Assembly (NCBI RefSeq): GCF_041596335.1
Contig: NZ_JBFHIT010000026.1
Coordinates: 1 to 64,000 of the forward strand
DNA length: 64,000 nucleotides
DNA from: Mangrovibacterium sp041596335
Lineage (GTDB): Bacteria; Bacteroidota; Bacteroidia; Bacteroidales; Prolixibacteraceae
Reading direction: 5' to 3'
Shown here: positions 1 through 7,949 of the stretch, piece after piece
How the letters are laid out: each line of letters opens with the position of its first letter
Position numbering within the stretch: the stretch's first letter is position 1
Position numbers and translations under genes: made by a program
Notes under the pieces: generated by a model
Database searches by the model: none
What the model saw: only the letters and a program-made list of their open reading frames with translations
Told to the model about the DNA's origin: nothing

Positions 1-7
1 ATTGTTC

Positions 8-769
8 TTAAATTCCTAAAGCCTGACCGCCACCAATCTGGATTGTTTCAGCGGTGATGAATGAGGCATCTTTACTTGCCAGGAAGGCAACTACTGAAGC
101 AACTTCTTCGGGTTGACCCAGTCTTCCTAACAGAATGTTGTTTTTCCACGACGCAAACACCTCGGGTTTAGTCGATTTAATTTGTGCATGGAATGGCGTG
201 TCAATTGTACCGGGAGATACCGCGTTCACACGAATGCCATATTCCGCTAAATCTTTGGCCAATGCCCGCGTAATGGCATGAACTCCGGCTTTTGATGTTC
301 CATAAACACCGGCTCCCGGGCCTCCTGCATTCCATCCGGCATTGGACGTATAGTTGATGATTGAAGCGTTTTCACCTTTTTTCAGGTAGGGAATGGCTGC
401 TCTTGAGGCAAAGAATACCGAGTCAAGATTTAAGGCCATCACAAAGCGGTAGAATTCGGTGGTCATTTCTTCAAATCTCGATCTTCCGCCCAGTCCGCCG
501 GCATTGTTTACCAGTACGTCGATGCGGCCATATTTTTCGCCAATGGCTTTGATGTTTGAGGTGACTTCTTCGTCTTTTGTAACGTCGAATCCATAGTATT
601 CGGCTTTAATTCCTGCGGCTGTAAGTTCTTCAACGCGCTTTGCGCCGGCTTCGTCTTCAATACCGTTCAATACAACGATATATCCGTCTTTACCGAGTCG
701 TTTTGCTACTTCGAAACCAATACCTCCTGTTGCGCCGGTAATAACGGCTACTTTTCCTGTTGAATTCAT
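8..769 (-). CDS. SDR-family oxidoreductase, probable DEH reductase of alginate catabolism
   Basis: A 253-residue short-chain dehydrogenase/reductase. The cofactor motif TGATGGIG lies at about residues 12-19, NNAG at about 88-91, and the catalytic Ser and YGTSK (Tyr about 156, Lys about 160) follow in the usual order; the length is typical of classical SDRs. Position in an alginate locus beside a KdgF-like cupin and a uronate transporter suggests it reduces 4-deoxy-L-erythro-5-hexoseulose uronate (DEH) to 2-keto-3-deoxygluconate in the cytoplasm with NAD(P)H. The fold is certain; the substrate is inferred from context, and a 5-keto-gluconate or KduD-like role is possible. It is the last visible gene of a minus-strand operon, 28 bp after the MFS gene, and the operon may go on past the window edge. 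Confidence 0.85.
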   Translation of the reverse strand: MNSTGKVAVITGATGGIGFEVAKRLGKDGYIVVLNGIEDEAGAKRVEELTAAGIKAEYYGFDVTKDEEVTSNIKAIGEKYGRIDVLVNNAGGLGGRSRFEEMTTEFYRFVMALNLDSVFFASRAAIPYLKKGENASIINYTSNAGWNAGGPGAGVYGTSKAGVHAITRALAKDLAEYGIRVNAVSPGTIDTPFHAQIKSTKPEVFASWKNNILLGRLGQPEEVASVVAFLASKDASFITAETIQIGGGQALGI

Positions 770-797
770 GATTTATCTTTTTTTATCGTGTTATAAT

Positions 798-2066
798 TTA
801 TTCTGTTTCCTCTACGGGTTTAATTTTTCGTGCCAGCAAATAGATGGCGGTAATTCCAAGTGGAACAAACGCAGCTATCATCACAAAAATGGGCACATAA
901 GAATAGGCTGAAATAATCGGCACCAGGAAGTTCATGATGATCACCGAAAATACGCCTACTGAGCCACCAAATCCGGCCAGTGTTCCCACTGATTTTCCAT
1001 AAAACAAGTCGCTCGGAAGGGTTTGGATGTTTCCGATCGCGAACTGGAATCCGAACAATATAAAGGCGACAATCACCACAAATTTCAATGGCGTGTCGGC
1101 TATCAGGATGGTCGCTACCAAGCCCAGAAACATGATGATCCCGCCAATGGTAATCGCGGTTTTGCGGGCTTTGTCAATACTGGCTCCTTTTTTAATCATA
1201 TTGCCTGAAAAATAACCACCGTAGACACTTCCGATAGCGGCTCCCACATAAGGCACCCAGGCAAAAAAGCCAATTTGCTTCACATCAAAACCGTATACTT
1301 CGGCCAGATACAAAGGCATCCAGCCAACGAACAACCACCATAGCGGCTCCAGAAAAAAGCGGGATGCCAATACGGCCCACGATTCGCGGTAGGAAAGAAT
1401 CTTTTTCAGGCTCAGTCCTTTTTGTCCTTCAACATTTTCTTTTTTGTGTTGACCGGACATGATGTACTCCTGCTCCTCTTTGGTAATCCAGGGGTGTTTT
1501 TTGGGTCCGGCTTTGTGAATGATCAACCATGGAATCAACCAGATCAATCCAAACGAACCAACAATCATAAAGGTTACCTGCCACCCGAAGGCTGCCCAAA
1601 GAATCGCGATCAGAGGAGGTGCAATTACAGCTCCCAGCGATGCTCCGGCATTAAAAATACCCTGAGCGATCGCTCGTTCCTTAATTGGAAACCACTCGGC
1701 ATTGTTTTTAGCTGCACCGGGCCAGTTTCCGGCTTCTCCCAGCCCCAGGGTAACCCTGAAAAAGCTGAACGAAAGGATTCCCCGCGCGAAGGCATGCATG
1801 AAGGAAGAAATCCCCCACAAGCCGACTGCGAAAACGTATCCCATTCGCGTTCCTATTTTATCGAATATCCGGCCCGAAATTGATTGACCGAACGCGTAAG
1901 CGACCATGAACACGTTCAGAATCAGTGCATAGTCGTTCTTGGTCATGTCTAAATCTTCGGCAATACTGGGCCACATCATGGCCAGGGTGCTTCTGTCAAT
2001 GTAATTTATGACAGTTGCCAGGCCAATCAGCCCAATCATCCACCAACGTAATCCTTTTAGCTTCAT
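798..2066 (-). CDS. MFS transporter, hexuronate (ACS) type
   Basis: A 422-residue major facilitator with about 12 hydrophobic segments. The N-terminus has the ACS-family pattern (NYIDRSTLAMMWP near residue 21, then GRIFDKIGTRMGY after TM2 as the MFS loop motif, and GLGEAGNWPGAAK near residues 108-120) seen in ExuT-like hexuronate and sugar-acid carriers. It probably moves unsaturated uronate monomers or DEH from periplasm to cytoplasm by proton symport. The gene lies 5 bp downstream of the cupin gene and 28 bp upstream of the SDR gene, so the three are almost certainly cotranscribed. The family is clear; the exact substrate is inferred from the neighbouring PL6 lyase and cupin. Confidence 0.88.
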   Translation of the reverse strand: MKLKGLRWWMIGLIGLATVINYIDRSTLAMMWPSIAEDLDMTKNDYALILNVFMVAYAFGQSISGRIFDKIGTRMGYVFAVGLWGISSFMHAFARGILSFSFFRVTLGLGEAGNWPGAAKNNAEWFPIKERAIAQGIFNAGASLGAVIAPPLIAILWAAFGWQVTFMIVGSFGLIWLIPWLIIHKAGPKKHPWITKEEQEYIMSGQHKKENVEGQKGLSLKKILSYRESWAVLASRFFLEPLWWLFVGWMPLYLAEVYGFDVKQIGFFAWVPYVGAAIGSVYGGYFSGNMIKKGASIDKARKTAITIGGIIMFLGLVATILIADTPLKFVVIVAFILFGFQFAIGNIQTLPSDLFYGKSVGTLAGFGGSVGVFSVIIMNFLVPIISAYSYVPIFVMIAAFVPLGITAIYLLARKIKPVEETE

Positions 2067-2071
2067 AGTTT

Positions 2072-2437
2072 CTATTTTTTATCGCCGAAATACGAAACGG
2101 CTGTTCCATCTAAAAAATCTTCCCGAACCGGGCTGAATACATCAATCAGAATACCGGCTTCCAGACAAACTGCCGAGTGCAGCAGGTTTGGCGCGATGTA
2201 TACGCCTTCGCCGGCTTCAATCAGACTTTTTTCTCCGTCGATGGTGAACTCGAATTTACCGGCCGCACAGAACGTTGCCTGCGTGTGAAAGTGCTGATGT
2301 GGCGAGCCAAGAGCTCCCTTTTCAAACTTCACTTTTACCATCATAATCTGGTTGTCCCAACCCTGAAACTGACGAGATACACCTCCACCGAGGTCTTCCC
2401 ATTTCTCACTGTTTTTTATAAATTTTTCGCTTGCCAT
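2072..2437 (-). CDS. kdgF: KdgF-like cupin (unsaturated uronate linearisation)
   Basis: A 121-residue single-domain cupin. The metal site can be read directly: His47, His49 and Gln53 in PHQHFHTQ, with His87 in the second cupin motif (PNLLHSAV). This is the KdgF arrangement. KdgF speeds the opening of 4,5-unsaturated uronate monomers from pectin or alginate to the linear ketone form, which a downstream reductase then uses. There is no signal peptide, so it should act in the cytoplasm. It sits between the PL6 lyase (109 bp upstream) and the uronate MFS transporter (5 bp downstream). The start ATG at 2437 gives a normal KdgF length. Confidence 0.85.
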   Translation of the reverse strand: MASEKFIKNSEKWEDLGGGVSRQFQGWDNQIMMVKVKFEKGALGSPHQHFHTQATFCAAGKFEFTIDGEKSLIEAGEGVYIAPNLLHSAVCLEAGILIDVFSPVREDFLDGTAVSYFGDKK

Positions 2438-2546
2438 AACTTTATGTTTTTATTGAATGATTAATTTGTAGTCCTCCCGATTTCGGGAATTTAGTTCCAG
2501 CTCAATGAGCATGTTGTATTTCAATGACTCACCAACAGATGAGCTA

Positions 2547-4790
2547 TTATTGATTAATATGTGTTAGACTATCCAGCTCATAGGCGTCGGAATTTGACAC
2601 AATTTGCGCTTTGGGATAAATATTGATGTTTGAGATTTTTGTGATTGGTTCTCCGTTGGTCAAATGCAATTTAACCGGAGCAGAATCGAGAAAATCAACG
2701 TCTTGAACATTGGCGATCTGAACTCCATGAATATAAATGCTTCCGCCGGTTTTATTGCGCTTGTCGAGTCCCGATTTGATAACCTTGCAATTTTTGAAGG
2801 TCAAACTCGGTCCGAAAGTGCTTTCATCCGTTCCTCCCCGGTAAAGGTTTAAAACGGCACCGCCAACCTGCTCGAACGTATTGTTTTCGTAGACGACATA
2901 TTCGGCACAGTACGCCCCGATATCATCGATTTCTTTATTAAGTGAAGCGACACTTCCCGATATGTTTTTGAACGAGCAGTTTCGAATTACCACCGAATCG
3001 GCGAACGTATTCGGGGACACACGTAAAAAGTCGAACGTGTGGTTTACCACCAAATCTTCGACGGCACAATCTTCCACAATCAATTTATAGTTGCGGTTCA
3101 TCGAGTGCCGGCTTGTTCCAACAATGCAGTTTCCGGCCATATCGGGCGACATAACGCCGCTCATTTTCAAACCTTGCAGCTTTAAAGCTCCTTCATTTTG
3201 AATCAAAAACATGTCATTCTTTTCGGTAAACAGCTGCGCTTTTCCGCTGTTTGCGGCTTTAATCGTGAGGGCATGTTCGACAGATAAATTTTTACTGTTG
3301 ATGTATTCTCCATCGTTCAAAACCAGAATGTCACCCGATTTTGAATTTTGTACAGCCGCTAACAACGTATTGTATCCTGGCTCAACGACTGTTTCTACGC
3401 CGTTGCCAAAAACTAATTCTTTTTCCTCAATCGGATACCAGCTCACACCGGTATTTTCTTTCTTTGCCACCGGAGCTTTCAGCGAACAACCCGCATCCTT
3501 AATCAGCGGCGATACCGGAAATAGCAGTCCCTGTTCGTTCTTAGCCAATTCCATCGCCACAACCTCCATGTTTGTGTCGGCTAATACATCTACACCTTTG
3601 TTCAGGTAGTTGTTTGAAAAACTGATTCCGCTGATATCGTCATAAGCTGTGAATAGATTTTTCTGCGAATCACTATAGAACACATTATTCACCACCTTGG
3701 TATCAATCGGAACGGCAGACCGTTCGCTGTCGCTGCCGGCACATAATTGCACATGGTCGCAGTTCACAAAGGTGTTGTTCGAGAACTCGCCACCAATTAC
3801 CTGAAAATAACGATTTAGCGTTGAATTTGGAACCCCGTTCATGACCACCATCGCTCCGCGAAACCGATAGCCTTTTAATCCTGAGAAATAATTATTGATG
3901 GCTTTATTCCGTTCATTAATAATCCGGATTCCCCCGGTGTGTTCTTTTCCGTTGCCAAAAAAGAAGTTTCCTTCGGCAATATTATCATTACCGTGACGGT
4001 ACGTAAGGGTTCCGCGACATTCGTAAAAGGTGTTGTTTTTAAAGACATTACCACCACTTTTATTTGAAATAATTTCGTGTTCGCCATCGCAGCGATCGAA
4101 ATAGTTGGCTTCAACCACAGTGCCTGAGTTGGATAGGGAGAAGAAGCTGGTTCCAAGGCGCATTGTTTCGCCACCGTTATTCCCGTAGTTCTGGCGGAAC
4201 CCAAAATAATTGTGATCAATTTGATGATTGTTATCGTGACAAGCTTCATCGACCATACGGATGGTCATGGTAACACCACGTCCGCGCTTATCGTTAAGGA
4301 CACAATGATCAACCCGGTTGTTTTTTCCGTATACTGCGATCCACGTTTCTGAAACCAGACGCTCCGGATTGTTGTAGTTGTCGATCACCACTTCGGTTAA
4401 ACGGCAATGATTGGCATACACACCATTTTTTTCGCGAAAAGCGATGACCTCATTACTCGGTGTGTAACCGTTTTTAAACACCAGTCCCGATACCTCAACA
4501 TACTCTCCGGCAATTCTTAGGTTCGACGAGCCCGAGAAAACAACCTTCCCTTTTTCTTCGGCTGTTACAACAATTGGCTTTTCGGCTGTCCCTTTTGCTG
4601 TAATTAGCAGTTCGGTATCTGTCCAAACACCATTCTTCAGAATTATTTGCTCACCGGGCATGGCATTAGCCAGCGCTTTATTGAACTCTTCAGCATTACT
4701 TACCATCGTACCATCCTGCTGTTGACAGGCATAAAACGGCAGTGTAAGCAGCAGTACCCAAAGATATTTGATTGTATTTTTCACAGGCAT
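2547..4790 (-). CDS. Alginate lyase, polysaccharide lyase family 6 (two beta-helix domains), lipoprotein
   Basis: A 747-residue protein with a lipoprotein-type signal peptide (hydrophobic 8-20, Cys22). The N-terminal half is a PL6 parallel beta-helix with the whole expected active site: Asn205 in NNGGET, Glu237 and Glu239 in GEHEIISNKSGG (calcium ligands), Lys244 as Bronsted base and Arg265 in TYRHG as acid. The spacing equals that recalled for AlyGC of Glaciecola (N181, E213, E215, K220, R241), shifted by 24. The C-terminal half (about 450-747) is a second, less conserved beta-helix, as in two-domain PL6 enzymes. It should cleave alginate by beta-elimination, at the cell surface or in the periplasm. 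A chondroitinase-B-like activity is the main alternative; the KdgF and SDR neighbours favour alginate. Confidence 0.88.
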   Translation of the reverse strand: MPVKNTIKYLWVLLLTLPFYACQQQDGTMVSNAEEFNKALANAMPGEQIILKNGVWTDTELLITAKGTAEKPIVVTAEEKGKVVFSGSSNLRIAGEYVEVSGLVFKNGYTPSNEVIAFREKNGVYANHCRLTEVVIDNYNNPERLVSETWIAVYGKNNRVDHCVLNDKRGRGVTMTIRMVDEACHDNNHQIDHNYFGFRQNYGNNGGETMRLGTSFFSLSNSGTVVEANYFDRCDGEHEIISNKSGGNVFKNNTFYECRGTLTYRHGNDNIAEGNFFFGNGKEHTGGIRIINERNKAINNYFSGLKGYRFRGAMVVMNGVPNSTLNRYFQVIGGEFSNNTFVNCDHVQLCAGSDSERSAVPIDTKVVNNVFYSDSQKNLFTAYDDISGISFSNNYLNKGVDVLADTNMEVVAMELAKNEQGLLFPVSPLIKDAGCSLKAPVAKKENTGVSWYPIEEKELVFGNGVETVVEPGYNTLLAAVQNSKSGDILVLNDGEYINSKNLSVEHALTIKAANSGKAQLFTEKNDMFLIQNEGALKLQGLKMSGVMSPDMAGNCIVGTSRHSMNRNYKLIVEDCAVEDLVVNHTFDFLRVSPNTFADSVVIRNCSFKNISGSVASLNKEIDDIGAYCAEYVVYENNTFEQVGGAVLNLYRGGTDESTFGPSLTFKNCKVIKSGLDKRNKTGGSIYIHGVQIANVQDVDFLDSAPVKLHLTNGEPITKISNINIYPKAQIVSNSDAYELDSLTHINQ

Positions 4791-4963
4791 CTATTTATAT
4801 TAAGTTATTGATTTTATGCTGGATCAAACTATTGTCCGCTGAACAACTTTTTAATCCCTCGTGGACCTCGCAGCGTTTTTACATTTCCTTTTTGTTGCAT
4901 TTAGTACCATGCTCGTTTCATCGTTTTTTTTTGAATTCGCAGGTTAATCGCTGACGTTCATGA

Positions 4964-6241
4964 TTAAGAGAAATACTCCATAACAGCAATGGCTCCGTTG
5001 TACGAAATAACCAGTGAGAAGATAAAAGCCAGGATCAAACCAACATTGACAGGCCAACTGATTTTATGCTCTCCCATTCGCTTGGCATTATTCACCAAAA
5101 GGATAATACCAATGACCACCAAAGGCAAAACAAACACGTTGAACACCTGGGTAAGTATTTGAGCCTGAATTGGGTTTTGCCCCGTAATGGGAACCAACAA
5201 GGCAACCACCGAAGCAATGGCGGTGACAATCCGGAATTGTTTCGAGTTCGTATCCAGTTTTCCGCTCTGATAATCGGCCAGCAACAGCGGAGCAATCATT
5301 AAACAGGGGAAAATAGAGGACAGGCCAGCACTTAAGGTTCCGAAAACAAAAATTGAAAGTGCAAAACGTCCGGCAATCGGATCGAGCGTGTGCACCATAT
5401 CCAGAACCCGTGTCACCACTTTACCCTCGTGAAAAAGCGCTCCGCAAGCCACAGCCATAATTGACCCGCTAATTACAAATACTAATACAGCAGCAGTTAT
5501 GGAGTCGTTTTTTTGTTTTTTCAAGTCTTTAATCGTCCATCCTTTCCCAATCACAAAAAGCGGGCGCGAAAGGAAGGTCGCTGCAGCCATTGTAGTTCCA
5601 ACAAATGCTACGGTGAGCATTTTCCCTCCTTCAACATCGGGGATTGTTGGAATAAGGCCGTTGATAATCTCGGCGGGCTGCGGAAAAACAAAAAACAGTG
5701 AGACGATAAACGACAAGCCCATGATGGTGACAAAAATCACCAGGATCTTCTCGAAAAAGTCGTACTTCCCAACCATCAGCAGGGCATAGAATATAATAAT
5801 AACGGCAATGGCTATTCCAAGAACAATACTGTATTCATTGTCGGAAATAGATGGAAAATACAAAGCCAAAATTTCAAAAAGCATATTGGATGAAATTCCC
5901 AAGATCCCGGTTAGAGAGTTCCATTGCCCAAACGAAATCCCAATTACAATGAGGAGTGCAATTAGCTTGCCTCCCTTTAAATGTTTTTTAAAGCCAAACA
6001 AAGCCGTCTCGCCGGTTACCAGCGTATATTTTCCGTAGGTATAGATAAGTAAACCTGAAAAAAAGCAACTAAGCAGCAACACCCAGAGCAATTGCATACC
6101 AAACGAGCTACCGGCTACAATCATCGAGGTCACACTCCCGGTACCAATCGTGTAACCGATAGCAAAAATGCCGGGGCCAAACGATAGTACAAAGGCAATC
6201 AGCTTCTTAAGGATATTCGCATTTTGAATTTTGTTTTCCAT
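4964..6241 (-). CDS. NRAMP-superfamily transporter with divergent metal-site motifs
   Basis: A 425-residue membrane protein with about 11 hydrophobic segments and the NRAMP opening GPGIFAIGY (residues 22-30). Canonical NRAMP metal transporters have DPGN in TM1 and MPHN in TM6. Here the TM1 stretch reads GYTIGTGSV (29-37) and the TM6 stretch reads VGTTMAAATFLS (214-225), so Asp, Asn and the TM6 His are gone and only the Met remains. NRAMP-type family membership looks secure from the overall pattern, but divalent-metal transport is doubtful. It lies between SusD and the PL6 lyase, all on one strand, so it may carry an uronate or other product of the pathway, or supply a cation in an unusual way. 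The substrate is unknown. Confidence 0.75.
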   Translation of the reverse strand: MENKIQNANILKKLIAFVLSFGPGIFAIGYTIGTGSVTSMIVAGSSFGMQLLWVLLLSCFFSGLLIYTYGKYTLVTGETALFGFKKHLKGGKLIALLIVIGISFGQWNSLTGILGISSNMLFEILALYFPSISDNEYSIVLGIAIAVIIIFYALLMVGKYDFFEKILVIFVTIMGLSFIVSLFFVFPQPAEIINGLIPTIPDVEGGKMLTVAFVGTTMAAATFLSRPLFVIGKGWTIKDLKKQKNDSITAAVLVFVISGSIMAVACGALFHEGKVVTRVLDMVHTLDPIAGRFALSIFVFGTLSAGLSSIFPCLMIAPLLLADYQSGKLDTNSKQFRIVTAIASVVALLVPITGQNPIQAQILTQVFNVFVLPLVVIGIILLVNNAKRMGEHKISWPVNVGLILAFIFSLVISYNGAIAVMEYFS

Positions 6242-6598
6242 TTAGAAATTTATTTTGGTGGTAAAACCAGAGTTAACTTCGTCTTTATTTTTTATCGTTC
6301 GGAACGACAACCGAAAATGTCCGGTCATGATTAGCTATCTATCCCCAACAAGTGGGATCTCACTAACGATCAACACAACACGATCTGCAAAGCCAGTGAA
6401 CCGAAATAGCAAACTTGTGAATTGCAAAGGCATACTGACGCCTTTTACTTCTTGCTTCGATTAGAGGATTTACGGAGCACATCGGCCTGATCTGGCCGGC
6501 AAACAACTTGCGGGGTTTTAACAATAAATTGAATTTTGAACGAAGGGGAACAGGAAAAATCCTGTTCCCTTTTAAAAATGCATTGAACCGATCAACTA
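6242..6598. other. Intergenic stretch between susD and the NRAMP-like gene
   Basis: A 357-bp gap with no convincing gene. It holds the hairpin at 6546-6569 near the susD end. Presumably it also carries the leader and promoter of the NRAMP-lyase-cupin-MFS-SDR run, but I see no exact TAnnTTTG box on the minus strand and no copy of the TGGTnnACCA dyad found upstream of the regulator. Confidence 0.5.
6546..6569 (-). terminator. Hairpin downstream of susD, probable terminator or attenuator
   Basis: A perfect 10-bp stem (GGGAACAGGA / TCCTGTTCCC) with a 4-base loop lies 30 bp past the susD stop. On the minus strand it is preceded by A residues and followed by only a short mixed tract (CCTTCG), so termination may be partial. 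It separates susCD from the downstream catabolic genes and could set their relative expression. Confidence 0.55.
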
Positions 6599-7939
6599 TT
6601 AATATCCTTCGTTTTGAGTTATTACTCCACGAGTAGCCAGGATCTCTGATACCGGGATTGGGAACAAATGATAATTACTATTCACCGTTTGTCCCATTTC
6701 AGCATCAACGGTATTTGTTCTCACCAAATCGAACCATCGGTGGCCTTCGAAAGCCAGCTCCAGTCTACGTTCGTCGGCAATAGCTTTTCTAACTAAAGCT
6801 TGCGTATTGATTGTTGCAGGATTTAAAACACTCAATCCGGCTCTTGTTCTGATATCATCCAACAAAGGGAGAACAGTTGATGCAGCAGAACCTGTTTCAT
6901 TCAATGCTTCTGCATACAACAGAATAACATCTGCCAATCTCATTTCGATCCAGTCGTGCTCAGATCCAACTCCTCCGTCTTTCGGAAATTTGATCGCTGT
7001 AAGACCATCCTCAGCCAGAGTCACTGCTCTTCTTAAATCGGTGCCGCCACCATTGGCATCACTGGCGTCAAACGCGGCAACCAAGTCCGGATCTACCGGG
7101 TAATCAGCTTTAGGGTCATCGCCAACAAACCAGTTCCAAAAACGGGAAGCATACGAATACTCATCGATAATCGAGCTTGAAACTTGCGTTGAAAAAATGA
7201 TTTCAGAATTTTCAACTTCATTTGCCGCACCAAAAATATCGGCATAGTCGGCTTTTAAACTAATTCCTGCAGCAGCAGCTCCATTTACAACAGCAGCCAA
7301 ATGTGGTGCAGCACTACTATAATTGCCCATGGCCATATATACTTTGCCCAGCAATCCTTGAGCCGCGTATTTCGACGCTCTTCCATCTACTATCTCAGCA
7401 TCCAAAACCGCTATCGCATCGGTCAGATCTGGAATGATCACGTTGTTATAGACATCAGTAGCCGGTTGACGCACCAAGATAGAAGTGTCAGTCGTACTTG
7501 GCGAGGCTGATAAATTAACCGTAACATCACCAAAAACCTGTACGAGTTTGAAATAGGATAAAGCCCTTAAAAATTTAGCTTCAGCTATTTCAGTAGCATC
7601 AGAAGAGTTCTCGATCACATTATTCGCACTTAATATTGACTTGTACAAAGCCGTATAGAAAGGTCCCATGAATTGATCTTCCATTGATGTCAACCCACTA
7701 TCGTATTCATCAAATTCGGTATATGGAGATTCGTCCATGAGCGCATTGTCTGCTCTGAATTCGCCCATGACTGCCATTGGAGTAGCAGCGCCGAGCTGAT
7801 AGTAATAAGCCGCATTCAAAACGCCCTCAAATTCGGTTAAAGAATCTGAACTGGCGATATTCGGGGGGAATTGATCCAAATCTTCACATGCTGTGGTGAT
7901 CAGTAATAGTGCACCTAATAAGATATATATCGTTTTCAT
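6599..7939 (-). CDS. susD: SusD/RagB-family surface glycan-binding lipoprotein
   Basis: A 446-residue SusD-like protein with a lipoprotein signal (ITTAC, Cys18) and the family's early sequence pattern (CEDLDQFPP, then helical TPR-like segments with ALYKSILSANNVIEN). The C-terminal RagB/SusD pattern is present (AIADERRLELAFEGHRWFDLVRT, then a final HLFPIPVSEI region). It forms a lid on the SusC barrel encoded 10 bp upstream, capturing oligosaccharides outside the cell. Genomic context points to alginate oligosaccharides. It is somewhat shorter than many SusD proteins (about 500-600 aa), as is common for alginate-type SusD. Confidence 0.92.
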   Translation of the reverse strand: MKTIYILLGALLLITTACEDLDQFPPNIASSDSLTEFEGVLNAAYYYQLGAATPMAVMGEFRADNALMDESPYTEFDEYDSGLTSMEDQFMGPFYTALYKSILSANNVIENSSDATEIAEAKFLRALSYFKLVQVFGDVTVNLSASPSTTDTSILVRQPATDVYNNVIIPDLTDAIAVLDAEIVDGRASKYAAQGLLGKVYMAMGNYSSAAPHLAAVVNGAAAAGISLKADYADIFGAANEVENSEIIFSTQVSSSIIDEYSYASRFWNWFVGDDPKADYPVDPDLVAAFDASDANGGGTDLRRAVTLAEDGLTAIKFPKDGGVGSEHDWIEMRLADVILLYAEALNETGSAASTVLPLLDDIRTRAGLSVLNPATINTQALVRKAIADERRLELAFEGHRWFDLVRTNTVDAEMGQTVNSNYHLFPIPVSEILATRGVITQNEGY

Positions 7940-7949
7940 TTTCTTCTAT

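Noticed and set aside
1422..1883. 153-codon open frame on the plus strand
   Set aside because: Antisense to the MFS transporter, with no family pattern.
6255..6464. 69-codon plus-strand frame in the susD-NRAMP gap
   Set aside because: No start signal, no recognisable pattern, and opposite to every gene in the locus.
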